DNA of 56,597 nt, taken from positions 1 to 56,597 of the forward strand of contig USJO01000003.1 of NCBI GenBank assembly GCA_900555075.1, written 5' to 3'. The DNA comes from an uncultured Clostridium sp. (lineage in GTDB: Bacteria > Bacillota > Clostridia > TANB77 > CAG-508). The notes beneath the pieces are model-generated. The model made no database searches and was not told where the DNA came from. It saw nothing but the letters and a program-made list of their open reading frames with translations. Positions 24,657 to 33,563 of the stretch are shown piece by piece; within the stretch, counting starts at the first letter, position 1; every line of letters begins with the position of its first letter. The position numbers and the translations under genes were made by a program.

Positions 24657-26021
24657 TTAATTTAATTTTAATTTAATTAAATTTGCTAATTTTGTGGCTT
24701 TTTCTTCAATCATTTTTTGATTTTGACCTTCAATCATAACTCTAATAAGTGGTTCTGTTCCAGAAGGTCTTATTATAACTCTACCATTATCTTGAAGTTC
24801 GGCCTCAAGATTTTTTATTTCTTCTTGTATTTCTGTATCTTCTTTGTAAAGAGGTTTTTTATCATTATTTACTTTTACATTTATTAACACTTGAGGATAT
24901 TTGTTTATTATTTTACATAGCTTTGATATCTTTATGTTCTCCTCTAATAATATTTGTATTAGCATTAATGATGTTAAAATTCCATCTCCTGTAGGATTGT
25001 AATCTAGTAATATTATATGACCTGATTGTTCTCCTCCAAGGTTATAGTCATTTTTTAGCATTTCCTCTAATACATATCTATCTCCAACTTTTGTTTGTTT
25101 TAAATCTAAATCTTGTTCTTTTGCAAATTTATTTAATCCTAGGTTACTCATTATTGTGGAAACTATAGTATTATTTTTTAATTTGTTTTTCTTCTTTAAG
25201 TATTCCCCAAATATTGCAAGCAATGTATCACCATCAATTTCGTTGCCCTCTTCATCAACAGCTAGACATCTGTCGCCATCTCCATCATAAGCAATTCCTA
25301 GACTCATTTTGTGGTTTACTACAAATTTTTTCAAATTTTCTAGATGTGTTGAGCCACAATTTTCATTGATATTTATGCCATCTGGATTGTTGTTAATAAT
25401 TTCAAAATTAATTCCTAGCTTTGTAAACACTTTTTCTGCAACTTTATATGTTGCTCCATTTGCTACATCTATTGCTACAGAAAAATCAGATTTTAGATTC
25501 TTTTCTATATTTTCTTCAAATGTTTTTCTTAAGAAATATATGTATTCATCAACTAGGTCTTCTCTATATTCTGAAGTGCCTATTTTACTTGAATGTGCAG
25601 TTAATTCATCAAAATTTCCAGCTTCAAGAATTTCTTCTATTTGCTCTTCTACTTCATCTGGTATCTTCATCCCCTTGTTGCTGAAATATTTTATGCCATT
25701 AAATTCATACGTATTATGTGATGCAGATATTACAACACTTGCATCTGCTTTTAGCTTTTTAGTTAGATATGCAACTCCTGGTGTTGGAATAACTCCTAAT
25801 AATTTTACTTTTGCGCCATAACTTAAAAAACCTGCCGTCATAGCACTTTCTATTAATGTTCCAGAAAGTCTGGTATCTCTACCTATTAATATAGTAGGTA
25901 CATGGTTTAAGTTTTTAGATAAAACATATGCTCCTGCCTTTGCTACTTTATATACTAATTCTGGTGTAAGTTCTGTATTTGCAATTCTTCTAATTCCGTC
26001 TGTTCCAAAATATTTTCTCAT
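24657..26021 (-). CDS. glmM: Phosphoglucosamine mutase
   Basis: 454 aa, family length. Opens MRKYFGTDGIR; active-site serine in ISASHN near 100; metal loop DGDGDRC near 242; GGEQSGH near 325; phosphate-binding RPSGTEPLIR near 420. Interconverts glucosamine-6- and -1-phosphate for cell-wall precursors. Confidence 0.97.
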   Translation of the reverse strand: MRKYFGTDGIRRIANTELTPELVYKVAKAGAYVLSKNLNHVPTILIGRDTRLSGTLIESAMTAGFLSYGAKVKLLGVIPTPGVAYLTKKLKADASVVISASHNTYEFNGIKYFSNKGMKIPDEVEEQIEEILEAGNFDELTAHSSKIGTSEYREDLVDEYIYFLRKTFEENIEKNLKSDFSVAIDVANGATYKVAEKVFTKLGINFEIINNNPDGININENCGSTHLENLKKFVVNHKMSLGIAYDGDGDRCLAVDEEGNEIDGDTLLAIFGEYLKKKNKLKNNTIVSTIMSNLGLNKFAKEQDLDLKQTKVGDRYVLEEMLKNDYNLGGEQSGHIILLDYNPTGDGILTSLMLIQILLEENIKISKLCKIINKYPQVLINVKVNNDKKPLYKEDTEIQEEIKNLEAELQDNGRVIIRPSGTEPLIRVMIEGQNQKMIEEKATKLANLIKLKLN

Positions 26022-26431
26022 TTATTAGTCATTCCTTTCTCCGTACAGTACAAATTATTATACGTTGCATTTATTACTATAATATATCCAAATTTCAACA
26101 GAAATGTTAAACTGTTTATATTCTATTATATATTTTTCTTTTTTTCAATAGTTTTTTAAAATTATTTTTACAATTTTGTAAATTGTCTGAATTTCTTTAA
26201 ATAATCATAAAAATTTAACAAAAAAATAGAATAAAAGATTAAAATACGAATCTTTTATTCTAAAAATTTGGGGTGATATTTTAGGTACTATCTTTGATGT
26301 TTATATTATATATAATATTGTTTTTTTATTAAAAAAATATTAAAAATCTACAAATCTTTAATTTTTTAGAATGCATTTTTAATGGCAGACTGTTCTAAAC
26401 TGCCTGCCATTAAGACTTTTATTTTGTTATC
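26022..26431. other. Intergenic region between glmM and the ferredoxin gene
   Basis: 410 bp, no gene. It holds a 14-bp perfect hairpin at 26227-26262, a second inverted repeat near 26370-26395 (AATGGCAG / CTGCCATT) just downstream of the ferredoxin stop, and otherwise AT-rich sequence that should contain the glmM promoter. Confidence 0.6.
26227..26262 (-). terminator. Terminator for the ferredoxin transcript
   Basis: 14-bp perfect stem (TAGAATAAAAGATT / AATCTTTTATTCTA) with 8-nt loop. On the minus strand it continues into T-rich sequence. Confidence 0.75.
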
Positions 26432-26605
26432 TTATTCAGCCTCTTCTGGTGCACTTACAGGGCATACACCTGCACAAGTTCCACATCCTATACAAGAATT
26501 TTTGTCTATAACATATGTAGTGTCCCCTTGTGATATGCATCCTACTGGACATTCTGCTGCACAAGCACCACAGCTTATACATTTATCTGTTATTTTATAT
26601 GCCAT
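26432..26605 (-). CDS. 2[4Fe-4S] ferredoxin
   Basis: 57 aa, too short for many gene callers but clear: MAYKITDKC followed by two CxxCxxCxxxCP clusters (CISCGACAAECP and CIGCGTCAGVCP) with internal two-fold symmetry, ending EEAE. Clostridial-type low-potential electron carrier. GGAGGG lies upstream of the ATG at 26605. Confidence 0.95.
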   Translation of the reverse strand: MAYKITDKCISCGACAAECPVGCISQGDTTYVIDKNSCIGCGTCAGVCPVSAPEEAE

Positions 26606-26657
26606 TTTAGTTCCCTCCTTTTTTATATATTTATCAAAAGTATTACTTTTGTTGAAA

Positions 26658-27566
26658 TCAATTCTTTGAATTTTTCTGGTCTTTCTTGTCTAATTCCTCC
26701 ATTTTCTTTAGTTCTTCTAAATCTTCTTTATTAATATTTTCTTCCTCTTTTTCAATATTTTTAATTATTTTTATATCCTTTGTATTATATTTTTTAAAGA
26801 ACGTTTCATCACCATCTTTAAATTTTACTTTTACTATTTCTTTTAGCGTTTCTAATCCACAAACTTCGCCTTGACCATCTTCAGTTTTTACTATTGCTCC
26901 AATCTTAGGTAACTTTTTTAACTTTTCTTCATATACATTTTGTTCATATTGCAAACAGCACATTAATCTTCCACAATTACCTGAAATTTTTGAAGGGTTT
27001 AATGAGACGTTTTGTTCTTTTGCCATTTTAATTGATACTGTCTCAAAATTTCCAAGGAAAGAACAGCAACATAATTCTCTACCACACACTCCATTTCCAC
27101 CAAGTCTTTTTACTTCATCTCTTACTCCTATTTGTCTTAATTCAATTCTCGTTTTATAAATCGCAGCTAAATCTTTTACTAACTCTCTAAAGTCAATTCT
27201 GCCTTCAGCTGTAAAGAAAAATAAAATCTTACTTTTATCAAATTTAAATTCTACATCCATTAGTTTCATTGGCAAGTTATGTTCTTTAATTTTCTTTTCA
27301 CATAATTTAAATGCTTCTTTCTCCTGCTTTTTGTTTTCTTCATTTTGTCTTGCATCTTGACGGTTTGCTACTCTTATAATTTTTTTTAATGGAGCAACTA
27401 TTTTTTCTTGAGGTAATTGTCTGTTTGATATAACTACTTCACCATATTCCATCCCCATCGAGGTTTCAACTATTACATGTTCACCCCTTGATACTTGATT
27501 TCCTGCTGGGTCAAAGAAGTATATTTTTCCAGCCTTTTTGAATCGAACTCCTATTATATTAGCCAT
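26658..27566 (-). CDS. ricT: PSP1-domain protein RicT (YaaT)
   Basis: 302 aa. PSP1 domain with the Cys-rich CGRELCCCSF and CGRLMCCLQYE blocks near 160-210; Lys/Glu-rich tail after 265. In Bacillus RicT is part of the RicAFT iron-sulfur complex that aids RNase Y and sporulation phosphorelay. Its start overlaps the end of holB by 8 nt, the same order as in Bacillus (holB-yaaT). Confidence 0.92.
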   Translation of the reverse strand: MANIIGVRFKKAGKIYFFDPAGNQVSRGEHVIVETSMGMEYGEVVISNRQLPQEKIVAPLKKIIRVANRQDARQNEENKKQEKEAFKLCEKKIKEHNLPMKLMDVEFKFDKSKILFFFTAEGRIDFRELVKDLAAIYKTRIELRQIGVRDEVKRLGGNGVCGRELCCCSFLGNFETVSIKMAKEQNVSLNPSKISGNCGRLMCCLQYEQNVYEEKLKKLPKIGAIVKTEDGQGEVCGLETLKEIVKVKFKDGDETFFKKYNTKDIKIIKNIEKEEENINKEDLEELKKMEELDKKDQKNSKN

Positions 27567-28467
27567 TTTTCTTTAAACTCCTCTCTAATGTCAATAATAA
27601 ATTATCTATTGTCATATCATAATTACTATTTCTTTTTAATCTTAATTTTGATTCTTCAATAATTTCTATACATTTTTGATATTTATTAGCGGTTTTAATG
27701 TTCTCTAGTATTTTATCAAAAAATATTGTATTTATGTAATCTAAAATGGAAAATATTTCATCCTTATCTTTAAAAATTGTTTCTTTTAAATTTAAAATTT
27801 GTAATCCGCTTAAATTTTCTATATTTTTAAATATATTTTTTATGTTTTTGTATGTATCTAAGTTATCCTTAAGTTTTAATGCTTTTTCAATACTTCCACC
27901 AAATATTTTAATTATACTATCATCAATTACTTGATTTGCCATTCTAAAATACTGTTTTATTTCCTCATCTGATAGATTTTGAAATTGAAATTTAATACAT
28001 CTTGATTTAATGGTATTTAGTAATAAATTCTCATTACTTGTTATAAGAATAACTATTACATATTCAGGAGGTTCCTCTAGTGTTTTTAGTAAGCTGTTTT
28101 GAGCTTCTCTTGTCATATTCTCTGAATTATTAATAATATATATTTTTTTTTCTCCTTGTATAGGTTTTTCAAGAACATTTTTTACAAGTTCTTTTATTTG
28201 CTCTGTTTTTATGCTCTCATCCTGTTCATCTATGATTATTATATCTGGATTGTTATTATTTTCAAAACTTTTACATGCTCTACAATTATTACAAGGTTTT
28301 TTTTCATTATCTAGACATAAAATTGCCTTTGCAAATTCTTTTGCAAACATAAACTTTCCAATTCCAGATATGCCTGAAAATATATAGCTATGAGATATAT
28401 TGTTGTTTTTAACAATATATTCTAATTTTTTTTTATTTTCATCGTTTCCTATTATATCATTAAACAT
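27559..28467 (-). CDS. holB: DNA polymerase III delta' subunit
   Basis: 302 aa clamp-loader subunit. P-loop GISGIGKF near 36-43, zinc module with CLDNEKKPCNNCRAC near 62-76, and SLLKTLEEPPE typical of the AAA+ clamp loaders. Sits between lepB (1 nt gap) and ricT. Confidence 0.93.
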   Translation of the reverse strand: MFNDIIGNDENKKKLEYIVKNNNISHSYIFSGISGIGKFMFAKEFAKAILCLDNEKKPCNNCRACKSFENNNNPDIIIIDEQDESIKTEQIKELVKNVLEKPIQGEKKIYIINNSENMTREAQNSLLKTLEEPPEYVIVILITSNENLLLNTIKSRCIKFQFQNLSDEEIKQYFRMANQVIDDSIIKIFGGSIEKALKLKDNLDTYKNIKNIFKNIENLSGLQILNLKETIFKDKDEIFSILDYINTIFFDKILENIKTANKYQKCIEIIEESKLRLKRNSNYDMTIDNLLLTLERSLKKNG

Positions 28468-28468
28468 T

Positions 28469-29101
28469 TTACTTTATCTTTCCAAATTTATTTAGTGGCC
28501 AAAATCTAAATGCAACTTTGCTTTCAATCTTTCTTATTGGTATACATCCAAAATCTCTACAATCGGTGCTGTTTTCTCTATTGTCTCCCATTGCAAAGAC
28601 ACAATTTTCAGGTACAATAATATCAGAATATATCTTACTTTCTGTTCTTATATTTTCCTGTAAATATGGTTCGTCTAGTTGTTCACCATTCCTATATACC
28701 TTACCATCTTCAATTTTTATATGGTCACCAGCAACACCTATAATTCTCTTAATGTAACTTGTTTTATTTGTTTCAAGAATATAATATATAAATTTGCCAA
28801 TTAATCCTTTAGGGTTATAGTCATATTTTGCAACTGGATTATCAAAATCTATATTTTCAAGTGATGGGTATGTTACACTTGGTGCTTCAAAAGTAATAAT
28901 ATCCCCTACTTTATATTCTCCTTTGGTAGTTCTTGTCCATCTATTTAACCAAAGTCTTTGACCTTCTTTTAAGGTCGTATCCATTGATTTTTGTTTTACC
29001 ACAGTAGGTGTTCCTATAAAATATTTTACTGCTAATGCAATAATTATAGCAATAACTATGCAATACGTCCATTCTAACGTATTTTTTAATTTTGGATTCA
29101 T
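28469..29101 (-). CDS. lepB: Signal peptidase I
   Basis: 210 aa. One N-terminal span (about 12-28), catalytic Ser in KQKSMDTT near 40, catalytic Lys in YIKRIIGVAGD near 117, and box E GDNRENSTDCR. Cleaves Sec/Tat signal peptides such as that of the phage pIII-like protein. 15 nt downstream of the kinase gene. Confidence 0.95.
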   Translation of the reverse strand: MNPKLKNTLEWTYCIVIAIIIALAVKYFIGTPTVVKQKSMDTTLKEGQRLWLNRWTRTTKGEYKVGDIITFEAPSVTYPSLENIDFDNPVAKYDYNPKGLIGKFIYYILETNKTSYIKRIIGVAGDHIKIEDGKVYRNGEQLDEPYLQENIRTESKIYSDIIVPENCVFAMGDNRENSTDCRDFGCIPIRKIESKVAFRFWPLNKFGKIK

Positions 29102-29116
29102 TTATGTCTTCCTTTC

Positions 29117-30532
29117 TTAAGTTTCATTTTTCAATATAGTTGGTATTGTTATAACAACTTCTGTTCCTTTTCCAACCTTACTTTTAATATCAATTCTACC
29201 ATTGTTTTTATCAAGGATTTCTTTCGCAATAGATAATCCTAATCCTGTACCACCCATTTTTCTGGTACGTGCTTTATCTACTCTATAGAATCTTTCAAAT
29301 ATTCTGTTCAGGTCTTTTTCTGGAATTCCTATTCCATTATCTATTATTTTAATGTATGCATCATTATACACAAAACCTACATATATCTTTATTGTTCCAC
29401 CTTCTTCTGTATATTTGATGCTATTTGATAGAACATTTAAAACTACTCTTTCTATTCCATCTTTATCCGCACAGATTGTAGGTACGTTAGCTGTTACAAA
29501 GCATTCGATTTTTTGTTTTTTTCTATCTGCTTCAATTTGTAAATTATCTAAACATGATTTAACCAAGTTTCCTAAATTAAATTCTACCTTTTCCCATTTA
29601 ACCTGTTCATTATCGTATTTTGATAGTGTTAATAAATCATTTACAAGTCTTGTCATTCTAATTGCTTCTGTATTTATTACCTTTAGAAATTTTTCTTGTA
29701 GCACTGGATCATATTCAGAATTTGCAAGCGTTTCTCCATATCCCATTATTGAAGTCAATGGCGTTTTTAGCTCATGAGAAACATCTGCGATAAATTCTTT
29801 TCTCATATTATCGAGTCTTACATGCTCCGTAATATCTTGTATTAATACTATTACTCCTGCAGGTCTATCTAATTCATCTTTAAAAGAAGCAAAAAATATT
29901 TTTAGATATTTATCATTAATGCTTATCCTTTTTTCTGATGTTGTCCAATTTTCTAAGTATATTATTTTTTCTAAATTAATATCTAAATCAATGTTTTTAA
30001 ATATTTCATTAAAGTTTTTGTCTGTATTTGCTATTTCCAATAAATTGATTGCAGCAGAATTAATGTGAATTATATTTCCTTCTAAGTCACATGCTATTAT
30101 TCCATCTGTCATATGTTGTAAAATTGTTTCTATTTGTTTCTTTTGTCTTGTTACTTTATTTAAATTTTCATTTAGTCCATCTGTCATTGCGTCAAATGCT
30201 TTTATAAGGCTATCAATTTCAGTATTCCTTTTTGAATTTTCAAATTTTATAGAATCTTTTACATCCTCTCCTTCTGCAATCTTTTCGGCACTTTTAATTA
30301 GTTTATATATTGGTCTTGTTATTATTCTTGATGTAAACCACATTACTACAGCAGAAATTATTATAAAAGAGCCTAATATTATCGAAAAGATTATTATGTT
30401 TTGGTTTGTTATTTTCTCTTGTAATTCTATTCTTCTCATTGTCTGTATTGTAAATATGCCATATCCTGAAAACATTAAAATAGCTAATATCATTATTATA
30501 AGTATTATCTTTACCTGTATACTCTTAAACAT
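29117..30532 (-). CDS. Sensor histidine kinase, WalK/PhoR type
   Basis: 471 aa from ATG 30532 (AAAGGA upstream; longer start overlaps the regulator). Two spans near 10-30 and 40-60 with almost no extracellular loop, HAMP (about 62-115), PAS (about 140-220, DGIIACDLEGNIIHIN), dimerisation His in SHELKTPL, N box NVLSNSIKYT, and G boxes DNGIGIPE and GGTGLGL. The very short sensing loop is odd for WalK or PhoR. Cotranscribed with the regulator upstream, 1 nt apart. Confidence 0.9.
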   Translation of the reverse strand: MFKSIQVKIILIIMILAILMFSGYGIFTIQTMRRIELQEKITNQNIIIFSIILGSFIIISAVVMWFTSRIITRPIYKLIKSAEKIAEGEDVKDSIKFENSKRNTEIDSLIKAFDAMTDGLNENLNKVTRQKKQIETILQHMTDGIIACDLEGNIIHINSAAINLLEIANTDKNFNEIFKNIDLDINLEKIIYLENWTTSEKRISINDKYLKIFFASFKDELDRPAGVIVLIQDITEHVRLDNMRKEFIADVSHELKTPLTSIMGYGETLANSEYDPVLQEKFLKVINTEAIRMTRLVNDLLTLSKYDNEQVKWEKVEFNLGNLVKSCLDNLQIEADRKKQKIECFVTANVPTICADKDGIERVVLNVLSNSIKYTEEGGTIKIYVGFVYNDAYIKIIDNGIGIPEKDLNRIFERFYRVDKARTRKMGGTGLGLSIAKEILDKNNGRIDIKSKVGKGTEVVITIPTILKNET

Positions 30533-30533
30533 T

Positions 30534-31307
30534 TTAGTTGTCCTTTCCTGAGTTTTCATTAAGTTTTTCTGGTTTTAAGTAATAACCTATTCCTCTTTTT
30601 GTTGCAAGTATCCTAGGTTCTGCTATATCGTCATTCATTTTCTTTCTTAACCTTCTTACTAATACATCAACTGTTCTTTCATCTCCAATATAATCATATT
30701 CCCATACATTTTTTAGTAATTCTTCTCTTGTTACTGCTTGTCCTTCTTTTAATGCTAAGTATTTTAAGAATTCAAATTCTTTTAATGTAACATCTATATC
30801 TCTTCCATCTACTTTAACTTCAATCTTTTCCAAATTTAATTCTAAACTTCCTATGGTAATTTTTCTGTCATTGTTTATAAGTTTATTGTCTGGTATCTCA
30901 GGAAGTGAATATTCTAATTTAGGTTCAGTTTTACGTAAATTAGCCTTAATTCTAGCCATTAATTCACGCACGCTAAAAGGTTTTGTAATATAATCATCTG
31001 CTCCTAATTCTAATCCTAATATTTTATCAATTTCCTCATTTTTAGCTGTTAGCATTAATATAGGCATATTATATTTAGTTCTTATTTTTTTGCATACTGT
31101 TAGTCCATCTATTTTGGGAAGCATAATATCCAATAGAATCAAGTCTGGTTTGTAATTTAATGCCATTTCTACTGCTGTTACACCATCATAAGCTTCTAAA
31201 GTGTTATAACCTTCCTTCTTTAGATTATATACCAAAATATCTACAATTGGTGGTTCATCTTCTACTATTAAAATAGTTTTTTGATTGCTATCCACATTAT
31301 TTTCCAT
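30534..31307 (-). CDS. OmpR/PhoB-family response regulator, WalR/PhoP type
   Basis: 257 aa. Receiver with EDEP, phospho-acceptor Asp in LILLDIMLP near 60, and Lys in ITKPF; C-terminal winged helix (about 150-245, YDYIGDERTVDVLVRRLR). Partner of the kinase directly downstream. Whether WalR or PhoP cannot be told without neighbours such as walH/I or pst genes. Confidence 0.92.
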   Translation of the reverse strand: MENNVDSNQKTILIVEDEPPIVDILVYNLKKEGYNTLEAYDGVTAVEMALNYKPDLILLDIMLPKIDGLTVCKKIRTKYNMPILMLTAKNEEIDKILGLELGADDYITKPFSVRELMARIKANLRKTEPKLEYSLPEIPDNKLINNDRKITIGSLELNLEKIEVKVDGRDIDVTLKEFEFLKYLALKEGQAVTREELLKNVWEYDYIGDERTVDVLVRRLRKKMNDDIAEPRILATKRGIGYYLKPEKLNENSGKDN

Positions 31308-31421
31308 AAAGTTTTTCTCCTTTACTTTTCACTTTTAGAATATACAAAATATGCAAAAACATTTTCATACATTAATTTATATCATATATCTTCAATTTAT
31401 ACAAGTTTTTTCACAATTTTT

Positions 31422-32252
31422 TCAAGATTTTTTGCAAGTTATTACTCTGTCATTTCCTCCTAAATCTTTATAAGTTTGTATATTTGTATATTTTCCATTG
31501 TACTGAATTTTTTTTATTATTTCGTTTTTCTGATTTTCACCTATTTCTAAACACAGATAACTATTTTGATTTAAATAACTATTGGCTTGTTTTATTATTT
31601 TTTCATAAAAATATAATCCATCTTGTCCACCATCCAGTGCCATTAATGGTTCATTTTGTACCTCCTTGCTTAAGGTTTTAATCTCTTCTGTTTTTATATA
31701 TGGTGGATTTGATACTATGATATCAAATTTTTCATTTATATTCTCAAATAAATCTGATAATATAAATCTAATCTTTTTTGTTCTATCATTATTATTTGCA
31801 ATTCTTAGTGCCTTTGAACTTAGGTCTGATGCAACAATCTCCGCTTCCGGTATATATTTTTTAATGGCAATGGCTATCGCTCCGCTTCCAGTACATAAAT
31901 CTAATATTTTGGGTTTATCATATTGTTTGGCAACTTTTATAGTCTCCTCTACTAATATCTCTGTATCTGGTTGAGGAATAAGAACATCATTGGTTACAAT
32001 TAAATCGATACCCATAAACTCTTGTTTGCCTATTATGTATTGTATAGGTTCTCCCTTTATCAATCTTTCTATACACTTTTTATATTTGACTTCTTGCTTT
32101 TTGTTTAGTTCTTTATTATCATTAATTATTAAAAACTCCTTGGGTACATTTAATACAAAGGCTAATAGTCTTTTTGCTTTATTATTTGGTTCTTCCACAT
32201 TATTACTATTTAGTTGTTTTATTGTACTTGATAATATTTCCTGAATTTGCAT
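31422..32252 (-). CDS. prmC: Release factor glutamine methyltransferase
   Basis: 276 aa from ATG 32252 (start uncertain; two upstream ATGs at 32276/32273 also open). SAM motif DLCTGSGAIAI near 110, NPPY signature near 180. Methylates the GGQ glutamine of RF1/RF2. Ends 114 bp before the response-regulator start. Confidence 0.93.
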   Translation of the reverse strand: MQIQEILSSTIKQLNSNNVEEPNNKAKRLLAFVLNVPKEFLIINDNKELNKKQEVKYKKCIERLIKGEPIQYIIGKQEFMGIDLIVTNDVLIPQPDTEILVEETIKVAKQYDKPKILDLCTGSGAIAIAIKKYIPEAEIVASDLSSKALRIANNNDRTKKIRFILSDLFENINEKFDIIVSNPPYIKTEEIKTLSKEVQNEPLMALDGGQDGLYFYEKIIKQANSYLNQNSYLCLEIGENQKNEIIKKIQYNGKYTNIQTYKDLGGNDRVITCKKS

Positions 32253-32339
32253 AGTTAATTTAAGTCCTTTCATCATAAATATAGAGACCTATCCCTCTTT
32301 ATTTTTTCATAATACCATATATTAAAATTTTTATCAAGG

Positions 32340-33467
32340 TTATTTACATACTTCATCTATTACATTTGCTAAACATTGCATACTTAACAAACATTCACCT
32401 AGTGTGTTAGCAGTAGCACCGACTTCAATTATGCTCGCTCCACTAGATATATGTTGGTTGTATCTTGAATTTCTAATTATTATTGACCTAAAAAGTCCCG
32501 GATACATTTTATTGGCTTGTTCTTGAATTTTTACAGCTGTTTTTAGATTCTGTACCCAATTAGGATGTTCTAATCCCCCACCATCTGTACCAATTACAAA
32601 CATTAACTGTGCAACCCTTTGTCCATTAACCATTACTGTTGGTCCATATGTATCTCCATTACCTATTGCATCACGATGAATATCTATTACAAGACCTGCT
32701 GGTTTTTCCTCTAACAATCTAGTTGCAGTTTCCAATGCTCTTGCATATGAACCTGAATATGATGGATAATCATGATATGTTCCATCATGAATCACGTTAA
32801 ATCCTTTTTGAGTTAAATAAGTTGATAACTCTGTTCCTACTCTTATTACATTATAATTATCATCTGTTGTTCTGTAATTACCTGTCATTTTGTAATTATA
32901 TATGTCACAAGGAGTATAACTTTCACAAGTGTGTGTATGATATATTAATATATCTTTTTTGTTTAGAATTTCTACATCTGGAATAAGCATATCCTCTGTT
33001 ATTATATAATTACTTTGATTATCTATTTTAGTAGTTCCGTATATATTTGTAACCTTTGAACTGAAATTTCTATCTGTTACTACTTCTGTATTTGCAATCT
33101 TGGATATTTCAATATCTGGTGATACTGTTTCTTTCGGTACATTTTTATTCTCCTCTGCAATTCTAGCCTCAGGTAAATCATTAGTGTTTTTTATTTCTAG
33201 TTTATTAAGAAGAGATATCTCTGCACCTAATAAATTAGTTAATTTAATTTCATTCTTTTTGTTATTTGTTTCTGTCTTAAGGGTTGGTATACTTAACTCT
33301 AAACAAGATACAAGAAATTCACTATTTACTTTATTAATTCTTCTTTGTTTTATGCTATAGTTTGGATTTGGAATTGCTTTAATAAGTAAAAAAAACACAA
33401 AAAATATAGAAATTACTTTTATTGCATATTTCCATATATCTTTTAGGTTTATTACTGCTACATTCAT
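32340..33467 (-). CDS. spoIIP: Stage II sporulation protein P
   Basis: 375 aa. One N-terminal span (about 14-30), a linker, and the SpoIIP amidase/endopeptidase domain from about 170 with HTHTCESYTP, VIDIHRDAIG, and QHISSGASIIEVG. Works with SpoIID and SpoIIM in engulfment; the spoIIM of this window carries a frameshift. Germination protease gene (gpr), the usual neighbour in Bacillus, is absent. Confidence 0.94.
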   Translation of the reverse strand: MNVAVINLKDIWKYAIKVISIFFVFFLLIKAIPNPNYSIKQRRINKVNSEFLVSCLELSIPTLKTETNNKKNEIKLTNLLGAEISLLNKLEIKNTNDLPEARIAEENKNVPKETVSPDIEISKIANTEVVTDRNFSSKVTNIYGTTKIDNQSNYIITEDMLIPDVEILNKKDILIYHTHTCESYTPCDIYNYKMTGNYRTTDDNYNVIRVGTELSTYLTQKGFNVIHDGTYHDYPSYSGSYARALETATRLLEEKPAGLVIDIHRDAIGNGDTYGPTVMVNGQRVAQLMFVIGTDGGGLEHPNWVQNLKTAVKIQEQANKMYPGLFRSIIIRNSRYNQHISSGASIIEVGATANTLGECLLSMQCLANVIDEVCK

Positions 33468-33529
33468 ATACTATAAAATATTCCTTTCATTAAATCTCGT
33501 CTTCTTAATATATATTTATCCTAATATAA

Positions 33530-33563
33530 AAATATGCTAAAGGTTATATCCCTTAGCATATTT
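33530..33563 (-). terminator. Terminator overlapping the last codons of the 736-aa gene
   Basis: AAATATGCTAA / TTAGCATATTT with loop; the stop codon of the gene is inside the stem. Minus-strand tail is TTTTTATATT. Confidence 0.75.
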